DNA of 25,230 bases. Origin: Propionibacterium sp. (GTDB taxonomy: Bacteria > Actinomycetota > Actinomycetes > Propionibacteriales > Propionibacteriaceae). Under the pieces are notes generated by a model, which was not told the origin of the DNA, searched no databases, and was given only the letters and a program-made list of their open reading frames with translations. Position numbers and translations under genes: made by a program. Where the stretch lies: assembly GCA_012514785.1 (NCBI GenBank), contig JAAYZP010000198.1:1-25230 (forward strand). The letters run 5' to 3'. How positions within the stretch are numbered: the first letter of the stretch is position 1; each line of letters starts with the position of its first letter. Shown one piece after another: positions 1 through 6,936 of the stretch.

Positions 1-36
1 CGTATACGAGAGGCGAACTCGCATAAGCCAGGCGAA

Positions 37-96
37 CCGACGAACGGAGGCGAAAACCCGACGGACGCAGGCGAGAACCCGACGAACGCAGGTCAG
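37..96. repeat. Three imperfect tandem copies of a ~21-bp unit
   Basis: Three consecutive units of about 21 bases (roughly 37-56, 57-77 and 78-96) share the core CCGACGnACGnAGG. The third overlaps the stop codon of the TerD-family gene. The flank 1-36 also repeats the short word GGCGAA. The stretch is immediately downstream of the last gene of the operon on the minus strand. No gene is visible in 1-92. The repeat could be a 3'-end element or slippage product; its function is unknown. Confidence 0.5.
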
Positions 97-677
97 CCGA
101 ACACGACGCCGTGGTCGCGCGCGAACGCCGGGGGGCCGCCCGCGTACGGCGTGCCGTGCACGACGACGTCCCACCCGGACCCGCGCCGCTGCAGTGCCCA
201 CAGGCTGAGGCACGTCGCCGTGCCGAGGCGCCCGCCGTCGTGCAGATAGACGTAGCTCGTCTGCCCGTTGTCGAGGTCCATCGCGCGCGCCTTGATCATG
301 CCCGTCTCCGACAGCAGCGCCCGCCGCTGCACCGCGCTGAACGCCACCACCACGTGCTCGATCGCCGGCGACAGGTGCTCGAGGTCCAGCAGGATCTGCG
401 CCCGGTCCGGCCCGGAGCTCTCCCCCGGCGACACGAACCCGACGAAGCCCCTGCGGTCGGGCAATTGCTGGTTGCGGCGGTACAGGAAGTGGTCCTTGTC
501 GGGCACGCGGCCCGAGGAGTCCAGCAGCACGGCGCACATGTCGACGTCGAAGTCCCGGTTGTCCCAGGTGGCGCCGAAGAGCACCCGCTCGATCGGCGCA
601 TTGTCGAGGTTCCTGAGCGCCACTTTGGTACCCGCCGGCAGGCGGCTCGCGCGGCGCGGCGCGTCAGACGTGGCCAT
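93..677 (-). CDS. TerD-family protein
   Basis: Last gene of the ten-gene operon, about 194 residues. The middle matches the TerD fold (the calcium-binding domain of tellurite/stress-response proteins): a DFDVD motif followed by a CAVLLDSSG strand, then an ILLDL strand followed by EHVVVAFS. The first Asp cluster of a TerD calcium site is kept. The second, usually an Asp/Glu-rich GDDEQ loop, reads GPDRAQ, so calcium binding may be reduced. The ATG at 677 is chosen over an upstream in-frame start because AGGAGG lies about 8 bases before it and the fold begins soon after. It overlaps the end of the GTPase gene by 14 bases, so the two are probably translationally coupled. TerD proteins often sit with vWA and ATPase/GTPase genes in stress or conflict modules; the role here is inferred only from context. 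Confidence 0.85.
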   Translation of the reverse strand: MATSDAPRRASRLPAGTKVALRNLDNAPIERVLFGATWDNRDFDVDMCAVLLDSSGRVPDKDHFLYRRNQQLPDRRGFVGFVSPGESSGPDRAQILLDLEHLSPAIEHVVVAFSAVQRRALLSETGMIKARAMDLDNGQTSYVYLHDGGRLGTATCLSLWALQRRGSGWDVVVHGTPYAGGPPAFARDHGVVFG

Positions 678-1644
678 GCAGGTCCCTCCTCTTCTTCGCG
701 AGCGCGGCCAGCAGCACGTCAAGCACCCTGAACGGGATGATGCCGCCGCTGCCGACGGATTGCGCGTCGGGTTCCGCGCCCAGCGCGGAGATCGCGAACA
801 GCCGAAACGGCAGCCCGGCCTGCGTCGCCGCGCTGATCACCATGCGCGCGTCCAGCAACTCCAGCAGGCCAAGGAGCTCCTCGTGGAGGAGCGAGCCGTC
901 GCCCTCGTTGTCGAAGCCGGCCACCATCGACGGGTCCCGCTGCATCGCGGAGCCCGGACGGTTGAAGATCGACTGCCACTTGGGCGACGAGAGGTGCCGC
1001 AGCCGCTGCAGCACGTCGAACTTGCTGAGCACGACGGCGAGCACCTGGTCCGGGCCCGTCCCGTTGCGCTGCGCATCCCGGGCGCGCAGCACCGAGCGCA
1101 GCACGTGCAGGTCGTCGCCGGACTGCCGCGGCACGGTGACCACGCCGTCGAGCACCGCGGAGACGCCCGGCACCTTGAGGGGGTCCACCAGCGTCGTGAT
1201 GAAGTCGACGAACCCGAGGTAGCGGAAGCGGTCGTCGGATGGCGAGAGCCGCTCGAAATCCTCACCCGCAGCGTCAATGATCGACAGGCAGTACGGCACG
1301 CCCTGGTAGTCGAACTCCCACAGGAGCGGCTCGATGCTCTCCTGGTCGGCCGGCGGGGTGGCCCCGAGCAGGTTGCGCTGCTGCAGCAGCGGCACGCGGT
1401 ACTTCTCGTGGAAGCGCGTCTTCGTGGTCCCCACCGGGGTCAGGAAGCTGTCCTGCGAGGCGAGGAAGTACTCGAACTGGTCCATCATCACGCCGATCAG
1501 CACCGACTTCCCCGCAGTGCGGGCGCCGGTCACCGCCAGCGACACCTGGACGCGGTCCAACCACTCCGACGGCACCTCGAGGCGGCACGTCGCGCACTGC
1601 CCGGCCCCGGCCACCTGCCTGTAACACCTGGGGCATTGATTCAC
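664..1644 (-). CDS. Zinc-ribbon P-loop GTPase (double-GTPase-2-like)
   Basis: A 326-residue protein. Residues 4-20 hold two CxxC pairs (C4/C7, C17/C20), a zinc ribbon. A GTPase-like domain follows: P-loop GARTAGKS at 40-47, a DAAG motif (G3) at 124-127, SKFD (G4, specificity for guanine) at 207-210, and an SALG element (G5) near 284. A plausible switch I Thr lies near residue 96. All nucleotide-binding motifs are present, so it should be active. The closest family I can name is the DO-GTPase2 group, which is found beside GAP1-like proteins, as here. The start is GTG, and it overlaps the upstream vWA gene stop as GTGA, with GGGAGG placed just upstream. It is likely the cytoplasmic switch of the module. 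The family name is from memory of motifs and context; the GTPase assignment is firm. Confidence 0.82.
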   Translation of the reverse strand: MNQCPRCYRQVAGAGQCATCRLEVPSEWLDRVQVSLAVTGARTAGKSVLIGVMMDQFEYFLASQDSFLTPVGTTKTRFHEKYRVPLLQQRNLLGATPPADQESIEPLLWEFDYQGVPYCLSIIDAAGEDFERLSPSDDRFRYLGFVDFITTLVDPLKVPGVSAVLDGVVTVPRQSGDDLHVLRSVLRARDAQRNGTGPDQVLAVVLSKFDVLQRLRHLSSPKWQSIFNRPGSAMQRDPSMVAGFDNEGDGSLLHEELLGLLELLDARMVISAATQAGLPFRLFAISALGAEPDAQSVGSGGIIPFRVLDVLLAALAKKRRDLHGHV

Positions 1645-2630
1645 TGACTACCTCCCGGAAACATGGCGTCGGCGATCCGGCTCGCGCCCTCGGCCAGTCC
1701 GGCCAGCGTAGCGATCCCGACGACGCGGTCGAAACCCTCCAGCGCCGCGAACTCCTCGTCCCAGAACTGCGCGGCCCTGTCCTCCGGCCGGGCGCCGCGC
1801 TCCGAGCGGCCGAGCGCCACGACGATGCACTCCAGCTCCCGCTCCCGCACGATCTCCAGCACCTCGCGGTAGTCAACGGGCACGCCGTCGTCGATCAGCA
1901 CGACCGCGCTGCCCTCGGGGAGGCGACGGCCGACGTCGCGCACCGACTCCTGCAGGCTCGGCCACGGGGCCGGCGGGTGCGCGAGCGCGCGCTCCCAGTC
2001 GATCTGTTCGCCGTCGAGCGTGGCCGTGATCTCGGTGGGCGGGGACGTGGCGACGAGCCACTGCTCGGGCGGGCCGCCGTACGCCGTCGACGCGACGCCC
2101 AGCACCAGCTCGATGAGCTGCTGGTACGCGTCGGGCCCGACGGCGTGGTGCGCGGTGGCGGACCCGTCGAGCACGCACGCCCAGCGGGTGGTGCGGCCGC
2201 TGGACTGCTTGTGGTTGACGTGGAACGCGTAGTTGCCGCGCTGCATCCACGCCAGCTCCACCGTCGATGTCTGCCCCATCAGGTCGGCGATCTCGCCGCC
2301 GACGATCTCCACCAGGCTGACGGCCTGGCGACCGCCGACGTCCGCGGCGGGGCGGACCACCTCGTCGCCGGTGCCGGCGGCCGACTTCAGCGTCACGCCG
2401 AGCCGCGCGCCGGACGGGAACGGCCCGCCGGTGGTGCTGCGCGCCGTGACGGTGATCGGGCCGGTGGGCACGACGACCACCTCGGTGCGCGTGACCTGGA
2501 AGTTGGGCGCGAGCTCCGCCCCGTCGGGGCCGACGAGCACCAGCTCCAGGCCGGTGGCCTGGCTGAGGCGGATGTTGAGCGCGCCGTCGGGGGCACGGAC
2601 GGTGCCCCCCGCGAGCTGGATCAGGGCCAT
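1641..2630 (-). CDS. Cytoplasmic vWA-domain protein
   Basis: A 329-residue protein with no signal peptide. The C-terminal half (from about residue 145) looks like a von Willebrand A domain: a strand leading into DGSAT at 155-159, fitting the DxSxS metal-site (MIDAS) pattern, a later strand ending AVVLIDDG at 242-249, and a final strand CIVVALG. The N-terminal ~130 residues are predicted beta-rich and I do not recognise them. The ATG at 2630 is preceded by TAGGAGA and overlaps the GAP1-like gene by 10 bases; a longer in-frame start upstream adds only Arg-rich, unconserved-looking sequence. vWA domains bind protein ligands through a metal ion and commonly pair with AAA+ or GTPase switches. This one may couple the GTPase next to it to other members of the complex. 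Confidence 0.7.
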   Translation of the reverse strand: MALIQLAGGTVRAPDGALNIRLSQATGLELVLVGPDGAELAPNFQVTRTEVVVVPTGPITVTARSTTGGPFPSGARLGVTLKSAAGTGDEVVRPAADVGGRQAVSLVEIVGGEIADLMGQTSTVELAWMQRGNYAFHVNHKQSSGRTTRWACVLDGSATAHHAVGPDAYQQLIELVLGVASTAYGGPPEQWLVATSPPTEITATLDGEQIDWERALAHPPAPWPSLQESVRDVGRRLPEGSAVVLIDDGVPVDYREVLEIVRERELECIVVALGRSERGARPEDRAAQFWDEEFAALEGFDRVVGIATLAGLAEGASRIADAMFPGGSQ

Positions 2631-3985
2631 GGGTCTCCTAACAACTGCTGCAGGCGCGTGTCGTCGCCCGTCTCGGCCAGCGCGCCGGCGACGAGCCACA
2701 CGTCACGGCGCCGCGCCTCGGGCAGGCGGGCGACGGCACGGGCCCAGAGCTCCAGCGGGAACGCGTCGAGCTCCCGCAGGCGCTGGGCGGCGGCGAGCAC
2801 CTCGTCGAAGTCCTCCACCGGCGACGGCTGGGGCGCGGCGTCGACGTCGACCTCGACGTCCTCCGCCGGTGCCGCGTGGTACGGGCCGTCGGCGTCGTCC
2901 AGGTCGTGCGTCTCGTCGATGCCGTACGCGTCGTCGCTGGGCGTCTCCACCTCGACGCCGACGAAGTCCGCGAGCTCGCGCAGCTCCGGCCAGCGGCGGA
3001 TGGTGGGGCCCACGCCGGCCAGCATGTCGCGGATCGCGCGCTCCTGGCCGAAGTTCTGGCCCCCGGGCCTGGTCAGCCAGGCCACCTTCAGCGCGTGCGC
3101 CATCCGGAACGGCTCCCCCGCGCCGTCGGTCTTGTACCGCTCCAGGAGTTCGTCCCGGCGCGCGAACACGTCGGCGGCCACGTCGTCGGACTGCAGCAGG
3201 AGGTCGGCGAGCATCTGCCCCCACAAGCCCTCGTCGCCGCCCTCACCCGTGGTGTCGACGACGCCGCCCGCGAGCCCGCCGGGCACGACGACGTCGGGCC
3301 CGATCACCGCGATGTATTGGCTGGTGGGCTGCTGTTCGGCCATCGTGCGGGCGTCCTCGCCCACCAGCAGCTGGAAGGCGTCCGCGACGTCGGGCGGCAG
3401 CATCCACAGGATCGCGGAGAGCCAGCGGGCGCCCTCCTCCGTCGGCGCCACGATGAGCAGCCTCGAGCGCTCCCCCTGCAGCGCCGCCACGCCGGCGGAG
3501 ACCACCCAGCGGGCCTTCAGGATCCGCATCGGGTCGGCACGCAGCCAGTCCGCCGTCGACGACCACCCCGACGGCGCCTCCAGCGCGTCGGCGAGCTCGG
3601 CCCGTGCCACCTGTCCGGCGCCGTGCGGCAGCACCCAGCCGGGGCTGAAGAACCAGTCGATCGTGCGCAGGTCCGCGCGGGGCTCGACGGCGGCGCAGTG
3701 CGAGATCACGTTGCCCGGCCTCCCCGTGTGGTCCGGCCCGGCCTCCACGCTCATGCAGACGGCGGCCCCGTCGTCGAGCGGGCGGCTCCGGAACCGGCGC
3801 GAGCGGCGCTCCAGATCCATCGCCGAGGGGAACTGCGGCATCGTCTGCGGCAGGTACACCGAAGCCAGCGACGAGAGCCGGTCGCGGCGCGAGGGTTCGA
3901 TACCGGGGGTTTCGCGGATCACGCCCCACCCGCCGGTGGCGCGCCCCGCGATGTCGTCGGCCGAGCCGTACAGCAACTGGTCCAT
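2621..3985 (-). CDS. GTPase-associated protein 1 (GAP1)-like protein
   Basis: A 454-residue protein with no signal or membrane segments. Its N-terminus (DQLLYGSAD, then GGWGVI and TPGI, then a Leu/Ala stretch ending VYLP) follows the pattern typical of actinobacterial GTPase-associated protein 1 N-terminal domains. The middle is a mixed alpha/beta domain. Residues ~330-395 are very acidic and probably unstructured, followed by a short helical C-terminus. The start is the ATG of a TGATG overlap with the upstream gene stop; a GTG three bases earlier is an alternative. No strong ribosome-binding site is visible, which fits translation by coupling. The partner GTPase lies two genes downstream. 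GAP1 proteins are named for this association; their biochemical activity is not something I can state. Confidence 0.72.
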   Translation of the reverse strand: MDQLLYGSADDIAGRATGGWGVIRETPGIEPSRRDRLSSLASVYLPQTMPQFPSAMDLERRSRRFRSRPLDDGAAVCMSVEAGPDHTGRPGNVISHCAAVEPRADLRTIDWFFSPGWVLPHGAGQVARAELADALEAPSGWSSTADWLRADPMRILKARWVVSAGVAALQGERSRLLIVAPTEEGARWLSAILWMLPPDVADAFQLLVGEDARTMAEQQPTSQYIAVIGPDVVVPGGLAGGVVDTTGEGGDEGLWGQMLADLLLQSDDVAADVFARRDELLERYKTDGAGEPFRMAHALKVAWLTRPGGQNFGQERAIRDMLAGVGPTIRRWPELRELADFVGVEVETPSDDAYGIDETHDLDDADGPYHAAPAEDVEVDVDAAPQPSPVEDFDEVLAAAQRLRELDAFPLELWARAVARLPEARRRDVWLVAGALAETGDDTRLQQLLGDPWP

Positions 3986-6168
3986 CACACCCGCACTTTC
4001 AACGTCTCGACGTGCGGGTCCAGCACGGCGATGGCGCCGGTCTCGGAGGCCCGCAGGTTGATGAACAGCCGCACGAACCGCGCCCGTCCCCCGACGGGGA
4101 GGCTGCCGACGAAGACCCGCTGCCCGGCGGCGAGCGAGACCGTCGCCTGCTGGATCAGCTCGCCGTCGCCCGGTTCCAGCGGGATCCGGCTGTGGTGGCC
4201 CACCAGCGCCACCGGGGTCTCGTGGAGCTCGTCGTCGACGGTGGCGTAGAGGTGGTAGAACGCGGGGCTCACGCTCGGGTGGGCCACCTGCTGGTTGGCG
4301 AGCATCGGCACGATCTCGTAGCGCAGCCGCGTGATGCCCTCGTAGTCGATGCTCACCGGCGCCGAGTGGACGGGCGCGCCGTCCAGGTAGACGACGCCGA
4401 ACAGGTGGATCGAGCAGCCGTTGCTAGGCAGCGTGCGCGTGATGCGCATGCCGCCGGTCTTGTCGTAGTCATCACGGGTGAGCTCCGCGATCGGCTGGTT
4501 GGCCTCGGGGTCGATCGTCGCGCCGCGGGGCCCCTGGTAGGCCTCCACGATGGAGACCCCCTCAGGCCACGGGAACGTCAGGATCTGGGCGTCGACCCGT
4601 TCGATCACGCGGGCCCACTCGGGTGCGTGCGGCGTGACCATCGACACTGGCGGCCCCACCCAGACGAGCTCGTCGGAGACCCAGTGCACCGCCACGAAGT
4701 GGGCCCGCACCCAGCTCTGGTCGACGACGAAGCCGCTGATCGTCTTGATGCCGCCGAGGTCGTCGGCGGGGTACGTGACACGCAGGTCGGGCGTGAGCCC
4801 CTGGCTCTCGATGATCTCGCGCGTGCGCGCCGCGTTCTCCAACCCCTGCGGCGGGCGGTCCTTCGTCGCGAACAGCACGACGCGTCCGTGGCGGGGCGGG
4901 ATCCACGTGAGGTCGTAGGAGCCGGGCGAGGTGGTGGAGCGCTTGACGTCGAGCTGCACGGGCTGCGCGTCCGGCGTGATGCTGATGTTCGCCGTCACCG
5001 GCGCCGAGACCGAGGAGCCGCCCGTGGGCAGGTCCGCGACGGCGAACGCCGCGTACACGATCTCCTCGCCCAGCGGCGGTTCGCGGTCCAGGAAGCCCCC
5101 CGTGCGGACCGCGTCCGGCGGCAGCATCCGGGCCTGGTCGTAGTGGATGGGCACGCCGTGCGGGAAGCGCTGCACCTCGACGCGGCTCCCCTCGGGTGCC
5201 CGCCAGGAGGCGGCGACGGCCTTGTCGGCGGTGACGTTGAGGGTGAAGTGGCTCGGCGGCCACACCACCTCGCTCGCACCGATGAGGACCGGCTGCGACT
5301 GCGAGGCCTCCAGCAGCGAGGAGCCCTGGTTGGCCCAGATCGCGAGGTACGTGACCGGCCCCCGGGGGCGCAGCGGCAGGGAGCCCGCGGTGGCGTACGT
5401 CACGCCGACGAGGCTCGCCACCTCGGGCGCGCCGGTGGGCCAGGTGTCGGCGGACTGCACGACGCGGTACAGCGTCACCGGGGCGTCACCCGGCGCGGGC
5501 GTCCACTCCAGCCGGACCTCGCCGCCGAGGGTGGTGGCCACGACGAAGCCCAGCGGCTGCGCCGTGCCGCGGTTCCAGTCGAACGGGCCGAACCTGGGGA
5601 TCTGCACCCACTCGAACGGTTTCGACGGGTCGGGAAGCTCCGGCTCGGGCAGGGGCTCAGGCACCGCCTCCGGCTCGGAGCCGGGGCCCACCTCGGGCTC
5701 CGGTGCGACGTCGCCCACCGTGTCGTCGACGGCCCGACGCGCCTCCGGCGCCGCGTCCGCGCGGCTGCCAGGATGCAGCACCCCCCACAACTCGTGCGGG
5801 TAGTCGGCCAGCACCGCGCCGTCGGCCAGGGTGGCGAGCGCGCGGCCGAGGCCCTCGAAGTCGTCGATGCGGGCGGCGGCCAGCCGGCCCAGGTCGGCGT
5901 CGGAGACCGCCGCGACGCGCGGGTCGTCGTGCCCGTCGCGCCACTGCTGGAGCCGGTGGTAGCAGGCCGCCTCGTCGCCGGACGGGGGCTTCGTCATCGC
6001 CGACTGGATCGCGGCGAAGGAGTCCAGCACCGTGTCGCGGTCGTCCCAGATCAGGTGCTCGGCGATCTGCTTCGATGTGACGCCCATGTAGGCGATCACG
6101 TCGAGGTCGTGCGTCGAGAACCGTGGCCCCATCCCCTCCAGCCTGCGACGTCGTTCGTCCCTCACCAT
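3985..6168 (-). CDS. Large protein: helical head plus fibronectin-III-like repeats
   Basis: About 727 residues, no signal peptide or membrane segment, so probably cytoplasmic. Residues 1-145 are helical. Residues ~150-185 form a Pro/Glu linker of repeated EPEP-like units. The rest is a chain of beta-sandwich domains resembling fibronectin type III: the first has VRLEWTPAPG and LYRVV, the second AASWRAPEGSRVEVQRF, the third YDLTWIPPRHGRVVLF, and more follow to about residue 610, ending in a distinct C-terminal beta domain. The ATG at 6168 has GGGAGCGGG upstream and overlaps the preceding gene as ATGGTGA; the longer upstream frame is Ala-rich and overlaps coding sequence. FN3 chains are usually extracellular, so a cytoplasmic one is unusual and suggests a scaffold or adaptor. 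I do not know a named family. Confidence 0.72.
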   Translation of the reverse strand: MVRDERRRRLEGMGPRFSTHDLDVIAYMGVTSKQIAEHLIWDDRDTVLDSFAAIQSAMTKPPSGDEAACYHRLQQWRDGHDDPRVAAVSDADLGRLAAARIDDFEGLGRALATLADGAVLADYPHELWGVLHPGSRADAAPEARRAVDDTVGDVAPEPEVGPGSEPEAVPEPLPEPELPDPSKPFEWVQIPRFGPFDWNRGTAQPLGFVVATTLGGEVRLEWTPAPGDAPVTLYRVVQSADTWPTGAPEVASLVGVTYATAGSLPLRPRGPVTYLAIWANQGSSLLEASQSQPVLIGASEVVWPPSHFTLNVTADKAVAASWRAPEGSRVEVQRFPHGVPIHYDQARMLPPDAVRTGGFLDREPPLGEEIVYAAFAVADLPTGGSSVSAPVTANISITPDAQPVQLDVKRSTTSPGSYDLTWIPPRHGRVVLFATKDRPPQGLENAARTREIIESQGLTPDLRVTYPADDLGGIKTISGFVVDQSWVRAHFVAVHWVSDELVWVGPPVSMVTPHAPEWARVIERVDAQILTFPWPEGVSIVEAYQGPRGATIDPEANQPIAELTRDDYDKTGGMRITRTLPSNGCSIHLFGVVYLDGAPVHSAPVSIDYEGITRLRYEIVPMLANQQVAHPSVSPAFYHLYATVDDELHETPVALVGHHSRIPLEPGDGELIQQATVSLAAGQRVFVGSLPVGGRARFVRLFINLRASETGAIAVLDPHVETLKVRV

Positions 6169-6926
6169 CCCGCTCCCGTCTGCCGGGGCCACTGGCCCTG
6201 CTGTCCGCCCCACTGCTGCTGGGGCTGCTGCGGCTGCTGCTCCGGCCACTGCTGCTCGGCAGGCGACTGCGGCTGCATCTGCGGCGCCGCCGGTTCCTGC
6301 GGGATCAGCCGCAGCCCGAACGGCAGCAGCACCACGCACACGTAGGCGACGATCAGCGCGATCAGCGCCACCCACCCGCCGGGGCCGACGTGGACCCGGC
6401 CGTCGATGGACGCCTGCATCTCCCGCAGCTCGGGGACGAAGACGCCCGCGGAGCCCCAGAGGCTCACCGTCGCCACCAACATGCCGCCGGCGAACGAGAC
6501 CACGACGCCCAGCGCGATGCCCGCCGCCATGTAATCGCCGCGGCTGATCGCAGCGCTGCCGGCGATCAGCGCGAGCGCCCAGACGACGATGAACACCGCC
6601 AGCAGCAGCACGTCCTTCGGCGCATACCCCTCGGCGCCGAGCAGCGACGGGTCGCCCACGATCCAGTCCGGGAAGATGGCGATCACGGCCATGACGGCCG
6701 CGACGATCAACATCGAGGCGCAGTAGTGCCCCAGGCCGGTGGTGCGACGCTCACCCAGCGGCTGGGCCGCGAAGAACAGGAGCCCGACCCACGGCAGCAC
6801 GAGGCACAGGATGACCGCCAGCCCCACCGACTTGCCGGCCCGACGCGCCAGCACGACGCCGTAGGCCACCGACGGGATCGCCATCGACAGCCACACGATC
6901 AGCACCGCGGTCACGATTTCGTTCAT
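6162..6926 (-). CDS. Six-helix membrane protein with Gln/Pro/Trp-rich tail
   Basis: 254 residues. Six hydrophobic helices are visible, at about 2-24, 31-53, 66-88, 103-125, 132-155 and 186-208. A soluble, probably cytoplasmic tail of about 45 residues follows, very rich in Gln, Pro and Trp and ending in GAGW. The same four final residues close the secreted vWA protein of this operon. The ATG at 6926 has GAGGGG about 6 bases upstream and lies 10 bases after the stop of the 877-residue gene. No transporter or enzyme motif is seen. It is probably a membrane anchor or platform for the cytoplasmic members, with the tail as docking site; that role is inference. Confidence 0.75.
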   Translation of the reverse strand: MNEIVTAVLIVWLSMAIPSVAYGVVLARRAGKSVGLAVILCLVLPWVGLLFFAAQPLGERRTTGLGHYCASMLIVAAVMAVIAIFPDWIVGDPSLLGAEGYAPKDVLLLAVFIVVWALALIAGSAAISRGDYMAAGIALGVVVSFAGGMLVATVSLWGSAGVFVPELREMQASIDGRVHVGPGGWVALIALIVAYVCVVLLPFGLRLIPQEPAAPQMQPQSPAEQQWPEQQPQQPQQQWGGQQGQWPRQTGAGW

Positions 6927-6936
6927 CCGATACCCC

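Noticed and set aside
37..96. CRISPR array
   Set aside because: The units are about 21 bases, contiguous and without spacers.
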